Source: Cladobotryum mycophilum
Taxonomy: Eukaryota > Ascomycota > Sordariomycetes > Hypocreales > Hypocreaceae
Reading direction: 5' to 3'
DNA: 64,000 nucleotides
Assembly: GCA_036429605.1 (NCBI GenBank)
Contig: CM071589.1
Coordinates: forward strand, 7,440,001-7,504,000
Of the stretch, positions 11,748 through 22,704 are shown one piece after another. The notes beneath the pieces are model-generated. The model saw only the letters and a list, made by a program, of their open reading frames with translations, ran no database searches and had not been told where the DNA came from. Position numbers and translations under genes: made by a program. The first letter of the stretch is position 1. The number at the start of each line of letters is the position of its first letter.

Positions 11748-12893
11748 CTTGAATGTGGTTGGCTTCAGTTCGGTTTGAGGCGTGTCTAGGATCTCGCCAA
11801 GCTTGGTAAACGGCCGCAATAACTTTATCTGCTTCCCCGGGAGAGTTAGCCGTGCCTTGTCTAGTGTCTAAGGATGTAGTTTATCTCGTCGATCGTGTTA
11901 ATTTTCCGACGAACTCACCATAAAGTATCTATTAACTTTATACCATTATATGACAACAAAGTTTGGAGAGAAGAGAAAAAGCGGAGTGAACATAGGGGAG
12001 AAGGGAGCATGAGTCGTCCTACTGTGATAACCAAGCGTCAATCCAGGACTAAGGCCTGCATATAATGAACCTGGGCCCCTTGCCATCGTTGCAGTCAGCA
12101 TGGGATGTAAGATTCATATGTACCAATGGGATGTGGTTCCATCACAAGGTCCCTAGTCAACCTTCAACGGTTGTGTGTCACCGCAAGGTTAAGCGTCACC
12201 AGCTAGCTGGGGATGCGGAAGTCTTTCTTCCGTGAAACGGTTTGAAACGGACTTTATCTAGAACGGCATTCGTTCATACTTGTACTTGTAGTATTTGAAA
12301 TTAGCGGGGGAATGGTTGCCCCAATCCATCAAAACGGCTGTAGGGATTGGGACCCATGACTCGCTTGAAATGAACCTCCCGAGGTCTGCATTTTCACGAT
12401 TGCTTTTGTCTTACCTATACCACACTAGGCCTGCCGAAAGGATACATTTTCTCAGCCCGTCTAAGCCCAATTAAACTGCCAAATCATCAGCGCCCGCAAC
12501 CCCGCGGATCTCGCAATATGACTGTCTGGATATCGCAGCAAATTTTCTGCTCTGCTAGCCCAGGAGACTGGACAAGATAGCGAGCTTGTTTTGGATAGCT
12601 TAGTGAATGTGGACCAGAAACAAAGAATACCTGCAGATTGATATGTTGGAGACTCGTTCTCAAGCGCGTTTATTATTGTAACGGATCGACCTGAACAGGC
12701 CTAGGATGGACATACGCCGCTGTCTGGATCTGGATCCCTTGTCCTTCCCTGTCGACCCAGTCCCGCCTTGACCACTTTACCCCTACGACCTTGCAGTGCA
12801 TAGACACAGTCTCCCATTAATGTCAAGCTCATCCCCTCAACTTGAAGTTCTTTGGACTTTCGTAGGGTCGAGTATCTCGAATGAGCTGCCGTC
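11748..12893. promoter_or_regulatory. Divergent promoter region, OYE / 7-TM gene
   Basis: A 1.15-kb non-coding gap between two divergently transcribed genes. The stretch just upstream of the Old Yellow Enzyme gene is AT-rich (around 11920-11960). No defended motif. Confidence 0.4.
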
Positions 12894-14261
12894 ATGAGCT
12901 CTCCAACTGCCACCCTCGCGCCTCCGGGTATGACCGCCGACATGATCCCCCCAAGTACTTCTCTCCAAACGGTCAATTACGTCGTCCAAGCCTTGACGAT
13001 TTTCTTTGTATCGATATTTGTGGCGGCACGCATCTACGCCAAGCATAAAGTCCTCGGAGGTGGCGTGACAATGGATGACTGTAGGTGCATTTGATTGGGC
13101 TTGAGACTTGGGATTAGACTGACGACAGCGGGCAGATGCTACATACATGTCATTCGTACGTTCTGCGATGCGGGAGTTCGTTTATCGGAGAGACTAAAGC
13201 TAACAGGAAACAGATCCTTTTCATGGGATACTGCGGGTCGTCTATTTCTGGTGAGTTTCTTCGTGGCAATTGGCGAGAGACAAGCACTCATGTCGCGTAA
13301 TAGCTGGTCTCAATGGTGGCGGTATAGACCAAAGATATGTGCCCCCGGAGCAGATCCAGCGATTCTTCCAGGTGAGTACAGTATCGAAAAAGAGACCCGA
13401 GGTGGAGTCCATTGCTAACCATGATAACTTAGTCTTCCTATGCAGCGACACTCTTTTACGCACCGACGGCCATGGCCATCAAACTAGCATTGCTGATCAT
13501 CATCATCCGAGTATTTGGCTCTGTCCACAAAAAGACCCTCATCGGAGTGTACACCCTGATCATAATCATCATCCTATACTACGTCTCCGGCTTCTTCATC
13601 AAGGTCTTCGTTTGCACACCGATTAGTGAATATTGGAAGGGTCATTTGGAGCATTGCTTGGATCAGAGAGCCATCATCACCGCCGACGCGATTATTAGTG
13701 TGCTAAGCGACACCGTCATTCTACTGCTGCCGACGCCCCTTACCTGGTCGCTTCAATTACCGAGAAGAAAGAGATTGCGAGTGACTGGTCTGCTCTGCGC
13801 GGGTGGAATCGCGACGGCATTCGGTATCTATCGACTAGCCCTCATCATTAGAGAGGGTAATTCTCCGAACCAAACATACGTTTTCACCAAAGTCATCTTG
13901 TCTGGGTAGGTCCATGTCGCTGTAGGGTGGAGAAGGTCATTGAGCACTGCTAACTTGAACAAGCAACGCCGAGGTGGGAATCGGTTTAATATGCGCCTGC
14001 TTGCCAGCCGTCAATGCTCTCTGGACGGAACAGGCCAAAGGATCATCATACTTCAAGCAAAGCGGATCGACATCAGGAGATGCCCAACGGGGCGAGATCA
14101 TGCTGACCCGATCTTTCCATGTTGACACATTGACGGTGGATAAAGAATTGCAGGACACGGTGATCGACCTGGGCCACGACGAGGAGGGATTGGTATCAGA
14201 CATTCGAGCCGCTCCACCAAGCAGCCACCAATCGATCCACGGATCCGAGTCTACGTTTTAA
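12894..14261 (+). CDS. Rhodopsin-domain 7-TM integral membrane protein (1)
   Basis: Six exons: 12894-13080, 13136-13155, 13214-13250, 13304-13371, 13433-13905 and 13964-14261. All five introns are GT-AG, 53-61 nt, and phase is kept, giving 360 residues. The product has the fungal rhodopsin-like (SAT5/PTH11-related) layout: first helix VVQALTIFFVSIFVAARIYA, an acidic turn VTMDDYATY, a helix AMAIKLALLIIIIRVFG, the SEYWKG loop and the last-helix signature EVGIGLICACLPA. A hydrophilic tail of about 80 residues follows and is presumably cytosolic. Proteins of this family sit in the plasma membrane; some PTH11-type members sense hosts or surfaces, but most are uncharacterised. Two of the exons are very small (20 and 37 nt), so gene callers may misplace them. 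It lies divergent from the Old Yellow Enzyme gene. Confidence 0.88.
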
Positions 14262-14768
14262 GTCATAGACGAGTCATTGCGATACCGGGAACATGATTGG
14301 GATGCGGGATGGGCGAATATGTTGAAAAGTTTGCATTCGGATGGCGCATTGGTTTACAGACACTGGTTTGACGTCGTGTCCTTTCAAGATTTACATGAGA
14401 TGTCGCTTGGCACCCATTTTTCTTACATGCGATAGACTACGCATGTTGTACTAACTTAACAATACCCATTAAACGATTATTAATTTACTCATACATCGCC
14501 ATTGCGAGGCGGAATGATATGCATTCAGCATAAGACTTCTTTGCTTTCCGGCGGTGTTCATTTCCCTTCGATCTTCCTTAACAGTGCGAGTAACTACGTT
14601 GAGAGACCCAAAATGAAGGGTCGGGGGGCAAGGGGGAATCTGAACGAACAGGGGGATTGAGAGTGGTGTGGGCAACCTAGAGATGTAAGGGCACCAGGAG
14701 CAATCTGGATAATACAAATGCGAACAATCTAGATAAACAAGAGTAAGTGAGAGGATTTATTGAGGAAT
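14262..14768. other. Convergent intergenic spacer
   Basis: About 500 bp between the 3' ends of the 7-TM gene (+) and the carboxylesterase gene (-). It should hold both polyadenylation regions; I see no further gene. Confidence 0.45.
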
Positions 14769-16538
14769 CTACAGAGTCCCCATCGCATAGGATAATCTCA
14801 TCCAAAGACTACACTTCTTGCCCACATCCGGCGGCAAGATCTCCATCTCAGTGTTGTTTGTCTGTAGCTTCATACGTTCTGACGACCCGAAAGGGATCCA
14901 GATTGGGGCTGCAGAGTCTTTGAACGTGTTTGGATCGAACGCTCGAACGAAGCTTATAAAGTAACGCATCGTGATTGGAACAATCGCCGCGTTGGTCGTA
15001 TAATATGAAGCGGCAGCGCCGCCTGCGTTTCCAGGCCCAAAGATGGCGCTTGATTCGAACACGTGGGGGACGCCTAAGCCTGCGGCAATATTTTGCTCAT
15101 CTTGAACGTTGTATCTATAGCTGAAGACTTGATTCTGATTAAAGTACCGTCCGAAGGACCAGGCCATGAACATTCCTGGACAGGTGAACGTAGCATCACC
15201 ATAAGCGGCTGATGCGGCGGCAAAATAATCGGCGTGCTGTGGCACTGGCTTCTTCTTAAATTTGTAGGCTTTCTTAATATTCTTCAGTTGCTTCTTGCTC
15301 AAGTTGGGATAATTGCTCTTCAGAAAACTTGTGACCTGGTCGGGCGTTGTCGCGTTGTATCCGAAACTCCTTCCCTCGTCTGTGTCGTCGCCAACCAGAA
15401 ATGGGACATGGATGAATTGATTCTTGTTGAAGAGGTTATAGAAGTGGTCAGTGATCATGTCGCCATCGATAACTGGAAGCCAGTACCATAATGGCTTTGG
15501 AGCGTCTGCTGCAGCGTTGGGGAAAGGATAGATGTTGCTGGCATTGAGGAGCTGGGCGACATCCAGCGAGCGCAGGCAAGCCAGGTCCTCGCAACCCGAA
15601 TTTAGCTGTAGCTGTACATATTGAAACTCCATCTCATTTACGGTTCTCTGAGTAGGCCAGAATGGGCTTTCGGCAATGGCACCTGCAAACAATTTGTTGT
15701 CTTTCTTGCCATTGTACGCCGTGAGGTGATATGCCACAGAACCTGCGCCGGCTGAGGCTCCGTGAATCACAACATGATTTGGATCTCCACCAAACTGATA
15801 TGGTCAGCAAGAGAAGGGAATATAATATGGGACTTAGCTTACCTTTTTGATGTTTGTTTGAACCCAATGAAGCAGCTTTCTTTGATCCAAGAGTCCAGCA
15901 TTGAGGGCACCATCTTGTTGAACCTGGGGACTTGCGAGAAACCCAAGGGCACCGACTCGGTAATTAAAATTGACGAAAACAATGTTGTTTCCGGATTGTT
16001 TGACCACTTCTGTGCCGTTGTAGTCTTGATTTGCATTGGCCGAATAGCCGCCGCCCTGGATATAGACCCAGACTGGTAGGTTTGAGTCGTTTGTCGCCGT
16101 CGACGGCTTAAACACGTTGACGAATAAGCAATCTTCGCTGTGGCCGGCATCAACTGTCTGGCCTACGCCTACACAAATTGGACCAAACTAATGCATACAT
16201 ATTAGTATTCTGTTATTTTGAAATACCTCATTGCTATTACTTACGTTGGTGGCATCTTGTATCGCATCTTGTATCGCATCTTGAGGAGTGGGATCTTGGG
16301 GTGCTCGAAACCTGAGGTCGCCAAGCGGCGCCTCAGCGTATCTCATTCCCAGAAACTGATCAACCCCAGCTTTCAGTCCAACACCGCGATATTTGGCATA
16401 TCCAAGATCGACAACGGGAGCTAAAGATGCTTCGTTATAGGGCAAATTAATTATGAGGGCCTGCGCCGTAGCGACAAGGCAAGTGAGTGGTAGAGATCGC
16501 AGCATGATGCTTTGGAGAATCTGAAGTAAGCGACCCAT
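14769..16538 (-). CDS. Secreted type-B carboxylesterase / lipase
   Basis: Three exons (16538-16245, 16187-15843, 15794-14769; introns 57 and 48 nt) encode 554 residues, the usual size for the type-B carboxylesterase (cholinesterase-like) family. The N-terminus has a hydrophobic signal region, MLRSLPLTCLVATAQA, preceded by 11 residues if the first ATG is used. The alpha/beta-hydrolase core shows the oxyanion block VWVYIQGGGY, the Ser nucleophile elbow HGASAGAGS, the acid in DDTDEGRSFG and the His in GVPHVFESS. The expected role is extracellular hydrolysis of carboxylic esters or lipids. The region just after FRAPQ contains a small tandem repeat coding DAIQDAIQDA. It shares strand with the MFS transporter downstream, but the 1.07-kb gap argues against co-transcription. 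Confidence 0.92.
16252..16287. repeat. 12-bp tandem repeat inside esterase exon 1
   Basis: The unit gcatcttgtatc occurs twice perfectly and then a third, diverged time. On the coding strand it gives Asp-Ala-Ile-Gln twice. It is in frame, so copy number could vary without breaking the gene. Confidence 0.8.
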
Positions 16539-17605
16539 CCGTTCTGCTATTGTGAGCTTTGAGTTGGTGCAACCTTGGGAACCTTTGTTATTGAGTCTTT
16601 GTGTCTCTGTATGGGGGCCGAGTTCGGGCTCGTGATATCATGTATGCATGAAAGATGTTACCCCCGCATCCCAATACAGCATATGATATTCCCTGGTCAC
16701 TTTTAGTAATGTAGATGCATTCCAAGACCGCTTCCCCGCATGTTGGCGTTTGCGAGGCGGGATCACTCGTAGTTTTATAGCATTTTGAGCACCGATTGTG
16801 GATGGCAATCTTTGACTTTTAAGTTCAAGTGCCACAGCCCATGTCTTGGTACTCAAACTCAGGTCATATTATACTATTCAGGTCGTCTGATGCTCATAGG
16901 CTAAATGGCATCCAAACTCAAACAGTGTTTACCTTTCGGTAGAAAAGTTGTCTTCTTTGTAAGAAAAAAATGTCCCGGCCTCGATGGGTTGCCTACCCTA
17001 ATAATTATGCGTCATATTCTATTTGGCGGTCTAGAACTAGCTATTTAGACATCAATAAAGGGCAATCGAATAAAATGTGCGCATCGAAGCATGCTACACG
17101 AGTGAAGTATGTTGCTAGACTTTTGTGCCACATAATCACACTAGCTTTATGCTTCTTATCCCATGAAGCAAGAATATGTGTAACAAGGCTACGTACAGCT
17201 GAGATTTCTTTGTTTAATAAGGTTTCATTCCAGGTGTTGGCTCCGTATCTTTTTGACAGGCAAAGTATGAACTATGTTGAACCCTGCTCATCTATTTTGG
17301 CCCCTTAGATATCAGAAAGCTTTAGCTTGTTCACTATCATTATTTTCTTATGCTTGGAATATGATGCCGCAAGAGTAGGCTTGGTGATTTAATGTTTATT
17401 TGCATTCTTCTCCATTTAGTGCTACCATATGTTTGTTTCAGGAACCGATCGAGCTGGCGTACGCATGTCTGAGCGAGGGATTTCGAAGCAGCGCTCGAGA
17501 AAACAGAGCGAAGAATAATTGTAAATTTTGAACTTGCGTTTTGACTGCTGTGGGTTGGGGGGATGATGGCTTATGTGAATTGATACTCGAGAAGAAAAAA
17601 ACATC
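16539..17605. other. Intergenic, no supported gene
   Basis: One kilobase between the start of the esterase gene and the stop of the MFS gene. A 112-codon open frame at 16970-17308 lacks any recognisable feature and I do not call it. Confidence 0.45.
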
Positions 17606-18970
17606 CTATATCACTCTGCTCCATCCCCATCCAATTTTCATGACCCGACTCGCCACAAGGGCCAGGCCTGAAGCGATCATCAGCGCACCACACCACGAAA
17701 TTACACCGACCCAGTCTTGATGCTGGCCGTCCCCCAAGATGGCGCCAGCAATAGGGTTGCTCACGAGTACTCCCACTCCAACAAACCCAAGCGTCATGCC
17801 CAGTCGCGTGCCTATCTTGCTCTTGTCCTCCGACAAACTAATCACTCCAGCGGCAGGAAGCGCCATGAAAGCACCGGCCGCGAAGCCATACAGCACGCTG
17901 TAAACCACTAGCGAAGGCACTGTCCGGATGGCCAGTAGACAGAATGTCAGCACGGCACTGGCTAGGCCCACTGTAGTTTGCACATTGATTGACCCTAGCC
18001 GGTCGGCAAAGTGTCCCAGACTCAGCCGACCGAGCAGCGAGCTTGTGTTTATTATGACAAGCAGCCAGTTGGACAGAGTAGCAGAGACGTCAGTGCGGTA
18101 CAACGCAAAGAGTTCGATATAATAGAGTACGACATATATGCCCATCAAGCCAAAGAAGAGACCGAGATTGAGCAACAGGTACGGCGCATCGCGGAAGGCA
18201 GTTCGGTCGACTAACTGATCTAAGCCCCGCATCGAGCGGGGTGGCGCTCGGGATCTCATCATGAGGAGCGGGAGGAGACTGGTACCGAGAAGAATGAAAC
18301 CGAGAACACGGGTGGCCCATCCGAAGCCAAGGCGGGGCTGAAGCTGCGTAAAGGCGATGGGGTAAATAACACCGCCTGGGGTGGTCAGCATCATTCGTAC
18401 ACAGAAGCAGGTGAATGGATCAATACCTAAAGCTGCTCCAGTGGATGCCGCGCCCATGGCCAGCGCAGTTCGGGCATCAAAGTATTGCGAGACAACTGCT
18501 GGGGCGGGGAGGTACAGACAGCCAAACCCAAGCCCCATCATCACACCTTGACTGAGGAACACTTCCCAGTATCTAGTGCTGATGCTAGCGAGCATCATGC
18601 CCAAGACGAGGAGAATAGACCCAACAGAAAGGAGCGACGAGAGATGTCCCGCATCGAAGAGAGGGCCCGCGATGATTGAGATGAGGGACATTAGAAAAGC
18701 CTGCGTAGAACCTATCCAGGCGATTTCGGATGATGTGTGCGAGCGAAGCAAGTCGAGCTGGTAGAAGGTCTGGAAGACGCCGTATGAATTCATCATGCCC
18801 CACGTGTTGAGATTGAGGACGAATGCGCCCAAAACTTGCAGCCACGCAAAAATATCCTCCTTGGGCTCGTCATATTCTAGAGAGCCACTTTCGATAACGG
18901 TTTGCACATTGCGTGTGGTGGTTTTAAGCCCACGATTAGCCCTGATACTGTCGTCTTTCTCGGCGGCCAT
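17606..18970 (-). CDS. MFS transporter, monocarboxylate-transporter-like
   Basis: The ATG at 18970 starts MAAEKDDS; upstream in-frame codons are not ATG. The product has about 12 hydrophobic segments of the major facilitator superfamily and fits the fungal monocarboxylate-transporter-like group: first helix WLQVLGAFVLNLNTWGMMNSYG, then GLGFGCLYLPAPAVVSQYF and RATGAAS-type helix 5. The frame is open throughout, but the insert between AALG and GVIYPIAF does not belong to the family. It is exactly a 51-nt in-frame intron at 18376-18426 (donor GTATTG, branch GCTGACC, acceptor CCAG). Removing it gives 437 residues and restores AALGGVIYPI. Substrate unknown; relatives move carboxylates, riboflavin or secondary metabolites. 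Confidence 0.9.
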   Translation of the reverse strand: MAAEKDDSIRANRGLKTTTRNVQTVIESGSLEYDEPKEDIFAWLQVLGAFVLNLNTWGMMNSYGVFQTFYQLDLLRSHTSSEIAWIGSTQAFLMSLISIIAGPLFDAGHLSSLLSVGSILLVLGMMLASISTRYWEVFLSQGVMMGLGFGCLYLPAPAVVSQYFDARTALAMGAASTGAALGIDPFTCFCVRMMLTTPGGVIYPIAFTQLQPRLGFGWATRVLGFILLGTSLLPLLMMRSRAPPRSMRGLDQLVDRTAFRDAPYLLLNLGLFFGLMGIYVVLYYIELFALYRTDVSATLSNWLLVIINTSSLLGRLSLGHFADRLGSINVQTTVGLASAVLTFCLLAIRTVPSLVVYSVLYGFAAGAFMALPAAGVISLSEDKSKIGTRLGMTLGFVGVGVLVSNPIAGAILGDGQHQDWVGVISWCGALMIASGLALVASRVMKIGWGWSRVI

Positions 18971-20080
18971 GGTGGAAGATTTGGCTGTTTCCTGAATCGC
19001 CCTGCAACGCCCAGCTACATAAAATTGAGAGGGATTAAGCAACCAGAGAGTTGACAGGTGCGCAAGACCGCCTTTTTAGATGGGGTGGTTTGTGCTGCTT
19101 GAAACAAACACAACCAACAGCTCGAACTCAATGTGTGGATGCGAAGGATCTCTGTAAGCAGCAATTCTTGTTGGTCCTTTTGAGTCTACACTGTTATGAT
19201 TGTACTGACACACCCCGCAGACCAGAGTGCGACGACTGGAATATTTATCGTGGCTTAAAGCCCATTCTCATGAGAATTTGTGAGGATTTGTAATCTGATC
19301 GTTGTATGAGCCTCAAAGGCTCAACCATACAGCGTAATATCTGTTTTCTCTCTATCCGGGTCAACGCATAATGATCATTTGAGCAAAGTTTTAATATCCA
19401 TGAATCTGCTCCCCCCCCAAACGGCTCAGGATCATGCAAGTGCATTGTTCGCTCTCTCGCCAAGACCTCTAACTCCTCCCCCGCGTCTTTGGATTCGTCC
19501 AACCCCAACACCAGTCCCTTCTAATCATTTGTGTATGCATCATTGGTGCAGATCATATCATGTTTTCTACCCTTTGTCTCCCAAGTAAAGTCATCAAGCC
19601 TGTGTAAAAATATTACATGAAAGATGATATTCCCCTAACTCTTACTCCATTCAGGATCGGATGGACACTATGTCGCATCAGCTCTGCCGTGAGCAGATCC
19701 AACTGTGGTGCTGGTAAGAAACAGGTTATCGTCCAGCCAGCACCAGGATCTGAGTTGTGAGGAATGCAATAAGCTGGCCACTAGGCCTTCCGGGAGGTTC
19801 AAGATCTGGAAATGGCTATTGTGTTCCATCTTGCCGGTTCTCGTTACAGTGCGCCGGACAATAGGCTGTCTAATCGAATTAATGTTAACCCTTTTCTACA
19901 ACGCCAACGAAACGGAAGCACAACTACGTGGAAACGGCGAAGTTGTACGCAGTGTATCCTCCATTAGCAAGAGAGAACGGGAGAAATAATTGACTGGATT
20001 CCTGGGGTGAGAATAAAGACGGAATCTTATCATCTCATGACTATGCCAGCACATCTACTATCAGCGAAACTAACCATCCA
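18971..20080. other. Intergenic, no supported gene
   Basis: A 1.1-kb gap between the MFS gene start and the O-methyltransferase stop. Open frames of 80-94 codons (19051, 19705) show no family features. Confidence 0.45.
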
Positions 20081-21529
20081 TTACGCCTCCAGTATGACCT
20101 CGATGATTCCATCAGCGCCTTCTTCTGGTGCTGACCAGAATTTGACCACTTTCAAGCCTGCCTTGTCTATGAGTTCAGTCCAGAGCCTCTTACTCCTCTC
20201 CATCCCCGAGTTGAAAGACATCATGGTCATATCTAGCATGCTGTAGAAGGTCGCAGCACCCTGCTCTGGAAGGATCATCTCGTGTATTAACAGCTTAGAA
20301 TATCCTGGTTTCATAGCCTTTCGAAGCTCAGCCAAGATTTCTAGGCATTTTTCATCAGACCAGTCGTGCAGAATGTGATGATAGAAATACGCGCGAGCAC
20401 CTATTTGAATTTGTCAGCAACGCGCTATATGCCTGGTTATTGGGTATGTTCAAGGTGAACTTGCCTTTGACTGGCTGCTCGGTAAAGAAGTCATGCGCCA
20501 TACATTCAATGCCGGGATCTATCCCATCTAGTGAATCCGTGATAACTGCCAAGTCCTGTAGAACGAGACGTCCTTTGCCTGAATACTTTTCTTGAAAGGC
20601 AAGAATGTCATGCCCGCGGCCCGCGCCGACATCTACCAATAAAGCAGACTCGGAATCATCATGGTAGTCCTTCAGTAAGTGCCTCTCAACGGGGAACCAG
20701 TCGGTCCAGTAGCCTCTGGCACCCATTGTATTGCCCATGAAGCCGTTGAAGTCCTGAAGTACATCTGGCATAGAAGCGAAGAATTCAAAGACATTAAGCT
20801 TTGTCTGGAAGGCATACTGCATGAAGCCGTCGTTTGGGTTGGTGGGACAGCGGTAACCGGCTTCGCGGAAGTACTTGGGTGATTTTTGGGCAGCGCCAAT
20901 AATCATATCACCCCTATCCAGAGAGATTAGAACGGGGATAAAGATCTCAAATGAAGGCTCATCTACTTACACCATCCTGTACCCTGAAGAAATTGCATCA
21001 GTTGCCAGAACGTGAGTTACAGCATTCCCTGTCCACGTCATCTCACTAACCTCGGCGACCATGCCAGTGGACGAGAGAGGTCGCAGAATCCGAACTTGTA
21101 TGGATATTAGCTAAAGACGGTGCCTCAAAAGCTGAAAGGAGCATACTAATGAGCAACTCCTCCCCTCCCGATAATTTAGCGAGCTCTTTCGATGTAATTG
21201 GGGAGCCATGATTAGCAATGTGCTTGAAGAGTCCGAGATCTACGGCAATACGGGCGGCCACAGAAATGAATGGCTAACTCGGTTTAGTCAGAGTCAACGA
21301 AAATGCTGACAACTAGATGTTGTATGAGACTCAAGGCATTATGAGAACATACCGCAAAAATTCTGTCTATAGCAACATTCACTGGATCCTCCAAGCCAGT
21401 GGCTAGCGCTCTACTTAATTGCAGTGCTTTTTGACGAGCGTTCGGATCGTCCAACTTCCCCTTGAGATCGCAAAGTTGATCAATGACGGCCGCAGCCTGC
21501 CCAGGAGCCGAAGTGTTGGTCAAGGTCAT
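20081..21529 (-). CDS. SAM-dependent O-methyltransferase
   Basis: Five exons: 21529-21353, 21273-21147, 21094-20971, 20913-20465 and 20400-20081, giving 398 residues with phase kept throughout. An N-terminal helical dimerisation domain (to about residue 120) precedes a Rossmann methyltransferase domain. The SAM-binding glycine loop is LLVDVGAGRGHD. The catalytic-base region is HHILHDWSDEKC, where the His of HDW is the family's general base. This is the plant-caffeate/sterigmatocystin O-methyltransferase type (PF00891-like), methylating a phenolic hydroxyl of an aromatic substrate. The last intron (20401-20464) uses a GC donor (GGCAAGT), the main non-canonical fungal class. The gene is divergent from a second 7-TM protein gene. 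No polyketide synthase is present to supply an obvious substrate. Confidence 0.9.
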
Positions 21530-22704
21530 CCTGCTCGTAAAATATTGCAACGAGTAGGTAGGGTGTGACTTGCTAAACTGGAGGACGCATGAATACAACG
21601 CGAGTGGGAAACACGGAATTAGAGAGGGCAGGGCTTGGTCTATGAGGCCGGGGAAGTATACCAGTGCACATACCCAAGACCCAACAGCAACCAGGGCTTG
21701 TGCAGTGCGTATGTACTGTCATGGCTTCGGCGTTGTTGGTTGATAGAACAGTAAGGATTCTTACCCTGGATGCAGTTTGATTGTCACTGACCGAAGATTC
21801 AATCTGACTGGTTGGTAACTCCCCGAGCCTTGCTGCAAGTTGTCTCATGGTCGCACCCATATGACACGACTAAGGATACGACAACGGACCTCAACCAACA
21901 CTATTCAGTACTTACGCCACGTACAAAATGTCCACCGGGAAAGTAAGGTAGTATTTACGCAGCTTTGTGGAGCAAGAATATGCATAGATTAGTACTTGCC
22001 ACCAACAAATACATCCTGAAGTGCTGGGTACATCGGATAGCCCACTTCCGGAGTAAACCAGTTGACCAGGAAAAGTATGGAGGGTATGAGTATGTATCCA
22101 AAATACCGACGCACATGAAAGAACGAAGGCATTTACTCAACTAAGAAAACGTGAAACATGTGTTACTGTTCACTCCATACTACCAAGTCCCCCGCCCGGG
22201 AAATTTTTTTGGGAAACATTAGGTGTAGCATAGACAAGCATTGGAAGGCTCTGGGATTCAAGACACTAAATGCGGATACGATGAATCCACGGAGAGATGG
22301 ATCACTTCAATACGTGAAGATACATACACTATCCCTATGCCCACCCATCCACCGGTCACCGTCTTCTGTCGGCGAAATCCTCATGTGTAACAGTAAAACC
22401 ATCTCGACGGCAAGACGCCCCATTCATATTTTACCTCATACCATTCTCCCCATTTTCTGTAATTTAATCTACTAGGCTCATTCAATCAATTACCAGATCT
22501 AATCTCTGTGTCCGTTCCGTTCCTGCTGGAAAGGTGTCAGCTGGGCGAAGTTGGGTTTAGGGTAGGCGCATCGAGATCCCTACTCTTCCCCCAATCATTG
22601 AAACGATTGCCCCAGATTATTTTTTCTTTACTTTTCGCTTCTGCCCAAACCAGAACTAGTCAGTTTTCCCTTGCCAGGGTCTTAATTCTTGCTAGACATA
22701 ATCT
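21530..22704. promoter_or_regulatory. Divergent region with a possible methyltransferase 5' remnant
   Basis: A 1.17-kb gap between two divergent genes. A minus-strand open piece at 21860-21767 starts with ATG, reads MRQLAARLGELPTSQIE and ends at a GTAAGA donor. It resembles the first exon of an O-methyltransferase. I could not join it in phase to the gene downstream, so it may be a remnant or chance. Confidence 0.35.
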
